A stretch of 64,000 nt of DNA, taken from contig CH003129.1 in assembly GCA_000149265.1 (NCBI GenBank), forward strand, positions 184,825 through 248,824, read 5' to 3'. The translations under genes and the position numbers were made by a program. Positions 14,101 through 29,100 of the stretch are shown here, in pieces; positions within the stretch are counted from its first letter, which is position 1; each line of letters opens with the position of its first letter. The stretch comes from Ciona savignyi (Eukaryota > Chordata > Ascidiacea > Phlebobranchia > Cionidae). The notes below the pieces were generated by a model, which was given only the letters and a program-made list of their open reading frames with translations, searched no databases and had not been told where the DNA came from.

Positions 14101-17100
14101 ACCATGGCAATCCTTTTGCCGTGGACTTTGGTTAATTTGCCGGGTCCACAGTAAACGGAAAAAAATTCGAGGACTGTAAGTTTATGTAATATTAGAATAC
14201 AATATAATAAAAGCATGTTTTGTTTTAACCAACAATTCAAATACTAAAACGATCTGTATTATTAAGCCACATCAGCAAATTATAAAGCGAATGTTGTTTG
14301 TTAAGATAAAATAAATTGGTAAAGAAAGCTAAAATACGGTTCCGAAGATGATAAAAAACTACGAAATTGCAGCCAGGTATTAGCGCATTTTTTAAGTCTA
14401 TATCCAGCGTATAGTTAGTTCTAACTCGATCGAAAGTTTTACTTTGTCCAACACAGTTGAAAATCCATAGGAGTTGGATACGCCATGTTCTTCCACTGCA
14501 CGTGCGCAAAGTTGATAGAGAATACTCTACATTTCCCACCTTTTTCCCAGTCTTAACTCTTTGTTCAGGATGTATATAACCCTGCCTAGCACAACATGTG
14601 AATCCGAAAGAATGTTTAGCGTTCTGTCGACGCGTGAAATCGTATTTACGTTCGACTTATTTGCGCTTGTCTTGAATTACGACCAGATAAAGGATATTGT
14701 TATAATTCGTTTCACTTCTTTCATTAATGACGTTGGTTAAACACGCTCTTTGCGAAACGCCCGCCGGTGCAGTCTAATGGTTCGTCTTTAATGTGACGTC
14801 ATACATAAGAGTATTTTACGTTCACACTCTAGATTTTAGAAAGTTCGGCGCTTCTGATACAAACAGCTGAGATCCCCTTTTTAGATGTTTAAAATAAACC
14901 TAAATTTCGCTACATATCTGTAATTTCACGTTTTTTTGCATTTATAGCATTTAGTCGAGTGACACAATTGTGGCATGCCAGAGTGTAAATACTTGTTCAA
15001 ACTCTTATATGTAGCAATAAGCAGCACATACCAATGATTTGACCGATAAAAAATACCCATGATAGCATAATGGTAAAACATTACAAATTATACGTAGCAA
15101 TAAGCAGCACATACCAGTGATTCGAAAACATTACAATCCTATATTTAGCAATATGCAGTAAACATACTAGTGATTTAAAAAAAAACCATTACAATTCTAA
15201 TTATGTCCACCCCTGATTTGCCTGTATTGTTAACCCACTTGTCCATACAGTGCACCAACATCGCAAACCACTATGATGAACCACATGACGACCAACAGCA
15301 TGCAGGATTCCTCTATGTTCTCAAACCAAATCAATTCTTCGCAGCAGGTGAACCTCTATTGTTTTACTTGGGCATTAAACTTATTAAGCGCTCGATACAG
15401 TAGCAATAAAATTAATGAGAGCCATATTGGAAAGACGAAAGAGCCGCAGGTTGCCGACCCTGTATTAAGAGAGCATGCTGAATACAATTAAAATGAATAT
15501 AAGTGTTCAAGCACAAAGATGTTAATTTTTGTTGTTTTAATGACTGTATGAGCACTTTTATGAAATTGAAAGTTCAATTTTTGGATCTTTGTTTCTAAAT
15601 GATGGGTGACCATTTTTGCTCTGTTGATGGGTGATCATTTTTGCATGTTGATTGATGCTTTTTTGGTCTTTTGTAATGAACCATTTTGCTCTTAGATTGA
15701 AAACCAAGTCTTACCAAGGTCTTCCTACCAAAGTCTGCAGCCGGAATTATCTCAGACCATGAACCAGGTGGGTAAAACTTCATCGAATTGGTTGTAGTTT
15801 CTGTGCTGTATGTTGGTGGGTAGGTGTTCAGTTAAAATAAAATAAAAATGTTCAGTTAAAATAAAAAAAAAGTGTTTAGTTAAAAAAAAAAAAGTGTTCA
15901 GTTAAAATAAAAAAAAAAGTGTTCAGTTAAAATAAAAAAAAAGTGTTCAGTTAAAAAAAAAAAAAAATTTCAGTTAAAATAAAAAAAAGTGTTCAGTAAA
16001 AATAAAAAAAAAAGTGTTCAGTTAAAATAAAAAAAAGGTGTTCAGTTAAAAAAAATGCAAAAATGTTCAACTGGTCGTTGTTTTTTTCAGATACGTATTG
16101 CTTTTTGTTATTCTGCAAATCGTTTTAGTAGCAGTTCCGCTAATTAGGATTTTAACCAAGTGTATTAAGTTAGATTTTACATCACCGTAACCTAAAAGAA
16201 ACACCAAATGTAATTGTAACCTAAAAGTATAAAGTTAACCAACTGTATAACCTAAACCAAGTGTAACCTTACCAAGTGTAACCTAAAAGTATAAAGTTTA
16301 ATTTCACATCTCCGAAATCTAAAAGACACACCAATCGGTTTAATCACTTCTTAATTTTTTAGTATCTATCCCTGGTGCTGTATTAAACATGAAAGTATTT
16401 TAGGCTAATGCTACATGTCTAAGTTTGCAAGATTACGTGACACCCAAATAACGTAACTATGTATTTAGATGGGNNNNNNNNNNNNNNNNNNNNNNNNNNN
16501 NNNNNNNNNNNNNNNNNNNNNNNNNNNNNNNNNNNNNNNNNNNNNNNNNNNNNNNNNNNNNNNNNNNNNNNNNCAAAAACACTACAATTCCATATGTATC
16601 AATAAGCAGTATACATAATAGTGATTTAAAAACCTACATTTCCATATGTAGCAATAAGCAGTATACATACTAGTGATTCAAAAATACTACAATTCGATAT
16701 GTAACAATAAGCAGTATACATAATAGTGATTTAAAAAACACTACAATTCCATATGTAGCAATAAGCAGTATACATAATAGTGATTTAAAAAACACTACAA
16801 TCCTATATTTAGCAATAAGCAGTAAACATACTAGTGATTTAAAAACAAACATTACAATTCTAATTATGTCGACCCCTGCCTTGCCTGTATTGTTAACCCA
16901 GCTGTCCATACAGTGCACCAACGTCGCAAACCACTATGATGAACCACATGACGACCAACAGCATGCAAGATTCCTCTATGTTTTCAAACCAAATCAATTC
17001 TTCGCAGCAGGTGAACCTCTATTGTTTTACTTGGGCATTAAACTTATTAAGCGCTCGATACAGTAGCAATAAAATTAATGAGAGCTATATTGGAAAGACG

Positions 17101-20100
17101 AAAGAGCCGCAGGTTGCCGACCCTGTGTTAAGAGAGCATGCTGAATACAATTAAAATGAGTATAAGTGTTCAAGCCACAAAGATGTTAATTTTTGTTGTT
17201 GTAATAACTGTATGAGCACTTTTTATCACCGTTTGGTCTTTTGTAATGAACCATTTTGCTCCCAGATTGAAAACCAAGTTTTACCAAGGTCTTCCTACCA
17301 AAGTCTGCAGCCGGAATTATCTCACACCATGAACCAAGTGAGTAAAACTTCACGCTATCGAATTGGTTGTAATTTCTGTGCTGTATGTTGGTGGGTAGGT
17401 GTACATGTAAAATAAAAAAAGGTGTTCAGACAAAATAAAAAAAGGGGTTAATTTTAAATAAAAAAAATTGTTCATATAAAATAAAAAAAGGTGTTCATAA
17501 AAAATAAAAAAAACTGCCCAGCTTAAAAAAAAAAAAAAGGGTTCAGGTAAAATAAAATAAAAGTGTTCAGTGAAAATAAAAAGGGTGTTCATTTAAAATA
17601 AAAAAAAGTGTTCAACTCAAATAAAAAAAGGCGTTCAGTTAAAAAAAAAAAAAGGCAAAAATGTTCAACTGGTGCGCTGTTTTTTTAAGATACTTATCAG
17701 CTTTTTGTTATTCTGCAAATCGTTTTAGTAGACAGTACCGATAATTAGGATGCTAACCAAGTGTATTAAGTTATATTTTACATCACCGGACCCTAAAAGA
17801 AACACCAAATGTAATTGTAACCTAAAAGTATAAAGTTAACCAACTGTATAACCTAAACCAAGTGTAACCTTACCAAGTGTAAACTAAAAGTATAAAGTTT
17901 AATTTCACATCTCCGAAATCTAAAAGACACACCAATCGGTTTAATCACTTCTTAATTTTTTAGTATCTATCCCTGGTGCTGTATTAAACATGACAGTATT
18001 TTAGGCTGATGCTACATGTCTAAGTTTGCAAGATTACGTGACACCCAAATAACGTAACTATGTATTTAGATGGGTGGTTCAAACGATGGGTTGTCTGGGT
18101 CAACATCAGAAGCAGGTTTCACCCACCACACCCAGTCCCAGCGATATGCTGACGGTGAGTTGTGTTTTTAGACATCAGGAATGTTGACGATTGTACCCAA
18201 AATGACAAGGATGATCTTATGTCTAGTATAATACGGTCGTGTGGCCGAATGGTTAACGCGACCGATACATATACCGACTTCAAACGGTAATAGTGACGAG
18301 CACATTATGGGTTCTAAAAGAAACAAAAAACCGGTTGTATTTGAAACATTTATACATGAAGACATTAAACCATGCTCCAGCACAGGCATGGGCAACATAC
18401 TGCCCATGAAGGCCCAGAGACTGTATCTAACCAGTCCCTGTCATGTGGCCCTTGCATTAATGAATAAATATGTAATTAAGATATTGAATACTATTTATGT
18501 AATAACCCGGTTCCCACATCTGGCCCGCCTACTAGAGAAGGTAGCCACCCCTGAGCTAGCATCAGACTTGTCCAAACAAAATCAGGTTATTTCTGCTGTG
18601 TGAGATCACTATATACAAAAAGTGGCGGAACAATGACAATTGTTGACCAGATAAAAATTGTGATAAAAGAATGAAAAAACTATTAACATTCCGTGACTTT
18701 AATATAACCCCATCACCCCTCTCATCCAGCGATGAACCCCGCGGAGAATCTGCGAGGCCCCCCTGGCATCTCACACCCCCAAACCCACCCCTCTTCAGTC
18801 CAGTCGTCAGGCCAAACACCCCTCGACAGATCGGGGGGTTACCCCTCGGGACGTATCTCGGCCGGTGGGATGTCAATGGGACTTCCCCATGAGACCACCA
18901 TAGAGTCAAGGTCAGCACTCAGCTTTAACATCTCATTTCTAATATTTGTGTGTAAGAAGGTAGTTTTGTGTTGTGTGTAAGAAGGTACTAAGAAGCCCCC
19001 TAATTTTACCCTTACCAAACAGCCCCTAATTTTACCCCTTTGAAGCAACCCCTTATATACCGTTATAAAGCAACCCCTAATTTAACCCCTTAGAAACAGC
19101 CCCTGATTTTACCACTTAGAAACAGCCCCTGGTTTTACCCATAAAAAGCAACCCCTAATTTAATGGCTAAAAAGCAACTCTTAATTTTACCCCTAAGAAG
19201 CAAATAAAGGTCATACTTTTAAGCATCTTTTATGTTCGCTCTTGTAAATTTGTAAAGCATGAGCTTTATATGGTACTTGAATCTTAAGTGTAAAATTAAC
19301 TTCTTAATCTGTATTTTCCATCAAAGCAATAAATTATTTAAACCAAAGTAAAAGCTGGAATGTGCAAGTAAAATATTTTATGTTGTAAATAAATTAATTC
19401 CATTTTTATAAAATAGTTCAAATAATTGCACTCTTTTTGTGTTATTTATTAGGTCTCCTTTTAGCTTTTTTTTCATTTTAGAAATTCTTTATACATTTTT
19501 ACGTGTAATTTTATCATTGTTTTGTTTTAACCACTGTCGTTTTTTTGAGAATTTGTCTGTTCCTTTGCCAAAACTCCTAATTTTGTCTTTATTGATTTAA
19601 CAGAGTAGTGAAAACTAAACTAAATGAAATAATACTGTTTGTCACTTATAGTAACAAATTAGTGAAAACTAAACTAAACTAACTGAGCTAATATGTTTCG
19701 TTACTTATATTAACAATACTAATTTTTTTATGCTTTGTTACTTATAGTAACATGCTTTGTCACTTATAGAAACTAGTGAAAGTTAAAGTAACCTAACTTA
19801 GCTAATATGTTTCGTTACTTATGGTAAGAAATTAGACAAAACTAAACTAACTGAGCTAATTTATTTTGTCACTTATAGTAACAAAGTAGTAAAACTAAAA
19901 AAAAACAACTAATTAATGTAACGAACATTAACAAAAATTAAACGAACAAAAACACTTGATTGATGTAGTGAAATCAACCCTAACTGAGCTTACATGTTCC
20001 TCCCCCAGCCATCCTTCCCATTCATCCTACTACACGTCATCAACCGTCCAACAACCTGACAACCCCAACTCTTCAGGTGAGTTCCCTCCCTGTGTATCAC

Positions 20101-23100
20101 CCACCCATGTACAGCACATGCTAACAGGTTCCTTATCATTATATTGCAACCCTCGTGCACTGTGCCATATCAAACGTGCTGCAAGATATTCACATTGGCT
20201 ACAACAGGGCCGGTCGTGTTCAGTATTCATCTCCGGTAGTTTATAAAGCCAAACAATTTCGAATGCTTTTTTCCTATATACCAGTGCTTAGAATTACTTG
20301 TCTTTAAAAGGATTTAAAATTCGGTTGCAACATGCTGTTATAGCTCTATTAAACAGCATTTTAAGCACTCTTATGTATATAGATAACAGTCGATCATCTG
20401 TTCAGTTTAGTCTGGGCTTGATACTTCCAATGTCAGGTTACCAGAGCTATTGCTTGTGGGTTGTAAATATGACTGCAATGTTCTTTTAATTTTGGTAATA
20501 CCGGTTAATCTAGTACATGGGTCGGTCGGTTACCTTTTGCATTTAAGAGAGCCATTTTAACCAATATTCAAAAATAAAAATCACTCGGGAGTCGCAAAAC
20601 TAATAATATTTTCGAAATAAAATGAAAATAACATATGTGTGAGTTATAGACACGAGTGTTTTTTTTGTTTTACTTATGCATGGTCATTAAACTTATTAAG
20701 CGCTCGCTACAGTAGCAATAAAATTAATAAGAGCCGCATTCGAAGGTTAAAGAAGCTGCAGGTTGCTGACCCTGATCTAGTAGGTTCAGGCCATGTCTGG
20801 TCAACATCATCTATATATCGGACACAACCGACTAGCTCTGTCCATGTTTTTTTATTTATAAACTTCACCTCATCTTTGCAGGTCGTAGTATGAGGTCCCC
20901 CATCCCCACATCTAGCTTACCCTCAAGCTTACACGTCTCACCAATGGCACACATCACTGGAACACCTTCCAAAGACGTAAGTTTGCAATTTTTTTTTATC
21001 TATTTTCGTTTTTTTTTAACCAGCAAAAAATTAATGCAATTTCGATTTTCCATTTTAAGTCGATCTTAAACCTTGCTTCAGTGTATAAATTTGACGGTTT
21101 TTATGCACTCCAACATACATGTATAGGTCTCCTTTTGTGCAATAATATTTTATAATGACAAAAGGGGCAACTTTTCTGGACACCTACTTTCAAGTTATTT
21201 TTATTTTATCTAAAATTCATTTTATTAGTATTTTTATTTAATTATAATGTCATCCATTTACTAAGTCCTCTATTTAGTTTTACCTTTTTTTAATGTTTTT
21301 GTTTTATTACGAAGCTAATTTTAATTTTTACTCGTTTAACATTACATAATATGGTATTTCTATTTTCCAGTCGTCTTCTGTTATATCCTCGTTAGCGTCA
21401 GGGTTGGGTCAAACCCACATCACCCCTCACGTGGGTTCCACACCCACCAAACTAAGCACCACAGCGTCTACCCCGATTAACATATCTAAAGCCGTCACCC
21501 CATCCAGTACCCCCCTCACTAACTCATTGGGTGCAGGGGGTGGCTATATGAACATGCAGATGCCTTATAGGTGGGTGGGAAGTAAAATCTCTTTTTATTT
21601 TTAACAATTTTAGTTTTTAAAGTATTTTCATTTTTTCACGATATGATTTTGAACGTTTTTTTATTTTTTTTCCTTTTTTTTATTGTTTCCTTTTTTTCTG
21701 GATTTTTTATGTTTTTTAAGTATTTTATTTTAATTTTGGATAAACATATGTGTAAAGGTTTGTTACTTAGATGTACATACAAATTATCCTCATAAGTAAT
21801 ATTTTGCCCTTTTTATTTTTTTTATTTTTTAAATTTTTTTGGAAGTACAGTGGAACCCCGCTTGGAGACCACCCCGATAACACGACCACCTCATTACCAG
21901 GACCACTTAAGTGCGGTCCCAAATAATTTACTATAGTAATGCATTGGATTCTGTTTCAATAACGCGACCACCCCGGTTTCCAGACCAGGACTGCCATATT
22001 TTGGTCCAAAACTTCAAATTTGACTCCGCTTAAGTGACCACATGTGCTAAATAATTTGCCTTTGTCACTAAAATAACAAGGTTAAATTTCTTTTATGATC
22101 AAAACAATAAGAATAAATGAGCGCATTTACAAAAAAATGTGGCAAACAGAATTGAATCCTACAAGATAAACTTTAGTATTAAATTCATTCTGCAGTATTT
22201 GATAAAAATAATGGCATTTGGTTAAAATTTAGTAAAAATGCAGACGTTTAAGCTGCATATGACGACAACTTGCTCCAAATCAAAATTCACTAACACGACC
22301 ACCGCGCTAACGCGACCGCTTAATCACGGTCCCATAGGTGGTCAGGTAAGCGGGGTTCTACTGTATTTTAATTTTTTTACAACATTTTTATAAGAATTTT
22401 TTTTTCTGTTTTTTCTGTTTTTTTAGACCTTTATTTTAATTTTGGATAAATATATGGGTAAAGGTCTGTTTCCACTCGTTTTTTTGCACATGGTTTAAAC
22501 CTCCCCCCCCCCTCAGTACCAGCTCCTCCCAAAACCCGATGCTCCCCAACTCATCCTCCCCGGGGAAGCACCTGGGTGGGTCGGACCTCTACACCTCCTC
22601 CTCCTCAACTCCCGCATCCAACTCCCTCGGATCAGCACTAGGTGGCAGCACACTTCCATCAGCAGCCAATGGTATGGGGTTCGTTTCTTTTTGTAATTTA
22701 ATGGGGTTTTGGGGTCACTGCAACCCCATTTAGGGTTCGTTTTGGGTTGATCATTTTGGGGTTAAATGGTAAGAGGGTTCAGGTTAGGGTTAAATGGGGT
22801 TGAAGGTAAGTGGGTTCGTTCTGTCTGTAATTATATGGAATTTTAGGGGTCATGTCAACCCCATTTAATGTAATGTGTGGTTCATTTAAAAAGTATCTGT
22901 GTAATTTTTGGGGCTTTAGGGGTTACATTAACCCCATTTAAGGTTCCGTTGGGTTTGACCATTTAAGAAATGACCATTTAAGTCAACCTGAGGTTAGGTA
23001 AGTTGGGGTTCCTTTGCAAAGTGTCTGTAATTATTTGGGGTTCGGGGGTTAGCACACCCCGTTTTTAAACTGGTTGGTCACCCATTTCTACCAACATTCA

Positions 23101-26100
23101 AAAGTGGGTGGTTTTTTTTTATATTTGCTGGGTGGGGCTCAAGGGTGTATTTATTAAGATGGGGGGGGGGGGTAAAACGCGCAAACCACCCCCTTTGAAA
23201 AATATAAAAGTCCTTTCATTGGAAAATGGTTTTTAATTGGCGAGATAGTGATTACCTGTGTTTTAATGACTAATTTTTACCTAGAAGTAAAGTAAATTTT
23301 AAACCTTGGAAGTAAAATTTTTAACGAACCTTATCCTTTTCCTAGCAACCCTTGTTTACAATCGCTTCATACTTCTGACAGGTACTAGCAAACAGTCTTC
23401 ACTGTCCAACCCATCCAAAGCTGGCCCGCCTAATCTACCACTAGGTGTACCACCATTACTAGCGAACCAATACGGAATACCAATGGCTCCCGGTCTAATG
23501 ACAGCATATACTGTAAGTTATTGGTATTGTGCTCCCCAGTGACAGGTGTAAGACACTCTATTTTCTCAATAATTAAAGTTGATTTAAATGTGTTAAGGGA
23601 GCGTTTTTTCCTCCACTCGCATAACTTGACGTCAATGACCATATCTGCGTAACGTGCTTTTATACAACTTGGCTTATATAAAAGTGGATGTAAAATAAAA
23701 AATGCCTATATTTATTTAAAAATGCTTGTTTTTTTATATTTTTTGTCATTTTTTTTAGGGAAGCCAGTAAAACCAAAATAGAATCTTTTTCAGCTGGCCT
23801 ATTTGGGGATTTTTGAGGATTTTTTTCTGCTGTTGACTATTTTTAGTTTGTTTTGGCGACGTTGTTTTACAGTGTTTATGGTAGGCATAACTTAGTAAAC
23901 CATAATGCATACACATACATGTGCAATTCTTCATCGTAAGTCAATACAAGCAATTGTGTTTCAGCCTGAAGCAGCGTTGTATGGATATACTGACCCCTTA
24001 ATGGCAGTGCAATCGAGGGTGGTCAACCAGATAGTAAGTACCATGCAGTTTTAAATACCAGTGTTTATTTTTAAATGCGAAAACATAATGGACTAGTCCT
24101 TCTGCTTGACTCCATACTTTGTTTAAATACTTATGGCCACAGCGAATTTGCTAAAGATATTGCAGTTTTTTTACTAAACCCACTGAAAAGAGCAAATATA
24201 TCCTCTGGAAAGAAGAAAGAACCTTGCCCAAGGACTTTTCTGCTGCCATATGTATCTCCTATAGTATGTGTAATGGGTAAAACCATGCGGTGAAAAGTTG
24301 TTTTTTGGTATTAACCACCCAACATTTATATGCAGGGGTGGCATGCACCCCTGCCACCTTAGGAAGCGGTGCCTATCTGGGGAATAACAATGCTGTAATA
24401 ATAGATTAAATAATGAATACTGGGTGGACTGGAATTTAAAATAAAAATTGGTTTTTTGTTTCCGTGACTCTGTATATAACTGTAGTGAGTAGTGTTTATA
24501 TTACAACCCTCACCTTGCCATCCCAGCCAAGTTACTACGACATGGCATCCTACCACGGCACCAATAACCCATCGGCAAACTCAGCTATTGTTAACAGGGA
24601 CTCCACTTCAGCAAGTAACAACCAAGGGTAAGTCGTATTACAAATAGCGTAAACTTGATATATTATAGGGGTGTAAACATAGATGGCGATTTTGTTAAAA
24701 CAATTTTTTTTTCGATTGACAGCTGTCTGGATTTTCATTTTGTTTATTAATTACCACAGTCCACAGTGTAAGAATGCGGTAATTTGGGATTTTTAGGATT
24801 TAAAATAAATATTTTTTTGGAAATTTGTTTTGATGACTTCGGATGCAAATAGTACACCCTAATACAATATGCATGGTGGTATGGTTATAGAGCAGGGGGG
24901 GGGGGGGGGGCAAAAAAACCCTTTGGGGGCCAAATTTTTCTTTCTAAAATTGGCGGGCCAAGGGATTAACCCCCCCCTCACATAAATTCCCTGTTAATAA
25001 AAAACAACCTGAAAAATACAGGGCATAACTAATATAATTACTGAAAAACCCCTGTCCCGTTAAGTTTCACACAAATATACCTGTAAAATCATAATTACCA
25101 TGAACCTGTAATGCCATAATGAAATATTAAGCCTTGCATCATGTCAAAAACATCCAACGGGTTAAAATAAAAAACCCGGCAGCCGGATTTAATTTGCCAA
25201 TGTCTTTTATAGAGGATATAAATTTTTCAAGAAAATTATGTAATTTGTACCGTTAAGATCATTACTTTACACATATACAAACCTGAAGTCTCTTAGTGGG
25301 GTCTAGCTTAATTCTAACCATCTCTAGAAGTTGTGTTAAATCCCCTGGAGATCAAATTTAATTTCACTACAGACATGCTAATTAATTTTACTACAGACAT
25401 TCTAATTCTCTCCTGGAGAGAATAAATAATTCTTATAAAAATGTGCCTAAATATGGATCTAAATTAATTATTTTAATTACAAAGGTCAAAATGGGTTTTA
25501 CAAGACTTATTTTGATGGAAGTTTTATATCGCATAGGCCCAAATGTAATTTTTATTAAAATTTTGTTTCACCTTTTTATTAAAATATTTTCAAGTTGTAT
25601 AAATCTGGCACTATACGTCTTACACTTGCCTCAAATGTTATTTTAATAATTACTCCTTTTAAATATTGTTTATTAGGTTTTATATGCGTTATTTTGTTCA
25701 CCCACACAGTAAATTTGGTCGAGGGGAGCCATCTAGCCCCACGTCAGGAGGGATCGGAATGATGGGGTCGCTCGGTAGTGGGTTGGCTCAACAACAAGTA
25801 GCTACTGGCCAACATAACCCTCATGTGAAAGGTAAGCAAGCACTTTCACCGTTTTTTTTTGCCAAAAAATCAACAATCAAAATTTTGATAACGGATCCAG
25901 ACAGTTACAAAAAAATAAAAACATCATTATTATTATTATTTTTTTTTTTTTTTTTAAATAGTTTTCAATAAACATAAAACGTCATTTTTATTATTAATTT
26001 TTATTCAATTTTTTAATAAAATGCTTAAATGAGTGCAGAAGCATTTTGTTTTGCTTAATTTGGATTTAAAAGATATTTACAAATGTTATGTTTTTATAGG

Positions 26101-29100
26101 GATACAGCTGAAATTAACAATATATTGCTAATTTAAGCTATATATCCTATATATATATATATACATAGGCGCCAAGTTTTTCAAAAGTCTGGGAGTGCGG
26201 CCAAAAAATTGTTGGCTCTGCATTTATACCTTACGTAACGACGCATGCGTGGGTATCGCGTAAATAATTGTGAACTTACGTTGTCGCAAATTTAACTTGT
26301 TACGGATGTCTTCTATTCGCACGGTTAAACCTAGATGCGCCTTTTGTTATAAAAGTTTAGCTGCAATGCTGGACCTCACGTGATGCCCACCGCAGCTGAT
26401 GTCGGCATAGTTGCTTTGATCGGGCGGCCAAATTAAGATAAAAAGTAGGATTGAACAGAATAACTTGCGCTTAAAATTATCGTTGTTTAAATTAACCGAC
26501 CGTACGCCATTACGGTCATAAATTTAATAAAATAATTTTTTTAATTTGTTTTCGCGAATTCCTTTATTAACAATCAGTGCACAATCAATCCAAAAAATAA
26601 TGACGTTCCACATCGGACAGTAACAGAACCTGTTAAAAAATCGTTTTAAACGCGTACACACTGACACTTGGGAGTATTAGACAAACTTGTATAACAATCA
26701 CCAACAGCTCAAATCGATAAACCAGGAAATTTACTTGGACAAAGCAAAAATATTTTGGCCAACGGTGGGGTAAGAGAAGCTAAGGTATGAAGTAAGCGAG
26801 TGCAGCACTCAATGGTAAGGCTCTCTTCTATGTGAACAGGATTAACCATTTTAATAAATTCCCAAGAACACATAGAAAGAGGTAAACAGAAAAGGATTTC
26901 ATTGAGGCTAAATGAGGTCTGGCACTGCTCCGTGTCGCCCTATCCAGCTCGGTATTTGTTATATCGTATATACTCGCCTATAGGTCGCAACTGTTTTCCT
27001 AATATTTTTTAACAAAAGTATAGGTGCGACCAATTCGCTCGACATAAGTGCAAATCACCACCAAATCGGAACAAAATTAAATGTTTTCGGCTATTGCAAG
27101 TTGTTCATGAAAATCGTATGGTCTGCGCTTGCGTAGATGCACTTATCATCGCTCACAGGCGTCAAGTTAGCAGATGACGCGCACCCGTGCACATGGTCTA
27201 ATTTTAACACGAAATAGTATGCATAACAATTTTGGGGGAGATTATAATAAGACTTGTATTAATGATTGTAAAATAAAACTTTAGTTTATAGTAGATTTGT
27301 TGGCAATCGAATTAGAGTGAAAACGACAAATTGCTAATTCTAAAATATATTATGTTGGTTCTTCCTGGCTGTGTTTACGGCGCTTCCAAAAAGAAAAAGT
27401 TTTTCTGTCTTTCTTGATGACTCGTGCAAAGCACGGCGGCCACGATTGGCATAGAAGAGAAGACCGTTTGTCTGTTTATTAAGAATCGTGGGCCTTTCCG
27501 CGCTGGCCGGGAGAGAAAAAGCTTTTGCATGTAGTTAATCTCTTATTTTACCGCGCTTCTATATTAAGCTCTGCAAAAAAACAAAATAGGATGCAATAAA
27601 GCTAGGGTAATGGCCTTTTAAATCCCTAGATTTTCAGTGCTACCTATGTGCGGGTCAACCCCAAATTAACCTTTTTAACACAAAACTAATAGTGCGACCT
27701 ATACCTAGGCGAGTATATACGGTAAGTTTCTCGAGCAAGTTTAGAAAATTTTCATATTCCAGAAGGAATGTGTCCACAGCAGCTAAAAAAACACGTTGTT
27801 GGACACAGTGGACGTAAAGCAATTCTTTTATTTTTTTTATAAAAACGCTTTTGCGCAGGGAGTGCGGCACCTCCAGTGGTTAACACAGGGAGTGCGTGGC
27901 ACTCCCCGCACCCCCGTACTTGGCGCCAATGTATATATATTTAAAATAGATTTAAAAAAGATAGCATTTCTTAATAATTTTTGGTGACATTTGGTTGTGC
28001 TTTGTACAACTTTATTAAAATCCATATTGTCTTTAAAGAACTGAAATGTGTAATTTATTTGTCGAATTTGGTAAATGCCCCACAAACCAAAGACAATTTT
28101 ATTTAACCTGGTATCATAATAAACTGTATATGATTGTTCATGTGATGAGACAACTTAGACTTTCGCTCTCCTGATATAACCATGATGCGAAACTAGTCTT
28201 CTGATGGACAAAATACCCTAAAAATGTATCATCAATCTGCTCTTGTATATATACCATTGTTTTACTTATAAAGATGGCCCTGTTTTATACATATTTATTA
28301 ATTAGTTCATTGCTTTTATTGGTGTGTACGTTCTACCAATATTTGGAACATAAGCTTTGCCCATTAGTTGTATTGCGCCCAAATAGCTTAATTGGTAGGA
28401 GTGTAGGTGGTCTGCAGGCAGTCAAAAGGTTATGGGTTCAAAACCAGCCACATGCTAGACAAGACAGTTGTGTAACGCCTGATTCCAATGGATTGATGGG
28501 TTCTACCAAAATTAAAGGAAAGTCCTAATTATAAACAACACACTAAAGATAAATTAAATTAACACTAAAGATAAATTAAAGAATGTAAATAGCTCCGGTG
28601 ACCTGGCAGTGGGAAATAATCGCCGATTGCTTGAGCGGTAATGGTTCTTTACCCAATCACGGTGATAAAACACAAATATTCCAAGTTCCAACCAATAAAC
28701 CTAACACCCCATTAATAACCAAACATTTCTTCCCAGTGACGCAAGCGGCCACCCACCAGTCCCAACCCCCCTTCATGAACATTCAGCCCCAAGCTGCAGC
28801 TTACCCTGGCTTCAATGGACTTTATTACAACGCCTTCCAGTACCAGCCCATGTATGCTGCTGCTACTGCTGTAAGTGGGAAAGGTTTTTGTCGGTAACTT
28901 TGGAATGATTTTCGTTGGTTACACTTTTTGGAATAATTTTTTAGAAAGTTTTTGGAATAATTTGTCTAAGTTTTTGGAATAATTTTTATGAAAGTTTTTG
29001 GAATAATTTTTTGGAAAGTTTTAAAACCTAGATTCTGATAACGATTAATTGACCAACAGATAAATATGGCTAATTGTTTCCTTTCTGCAATTGCTCTGTT

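Larger units (their letters stand above)
15000..18074 (+). repeat. Two copies of a 1.5-kb segment around a scaffold gap
   Basis: Sequence from about 15000 to 16473 is repeated from 16574 to 18074 with a few percent substitutions and small indels. The first copy stops exactly at the N run, within TATTTAGATGGG; the second copy passes through the same bases (18063-18074) into new sequence (TGGTTC). Both copies hold the same two exons, flanking minisatellites and dispersed repeat. Unmerged alleles are the simplest reading. Confidence 0.85.

Noticed and set aside
15000-18074. Genuine tandem exon duplication giving a longer protein
   Set aside because: The phase of the 97-nt exon forbids in-frame inclusion of both copies, and the first copy ends exactly at the assembly gap.
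28376-28460. A functional tRNA gene
   Set aside because: A and B boxes are present but stems do not pair as in a working tRNA and the sequence continues as a SINE body.
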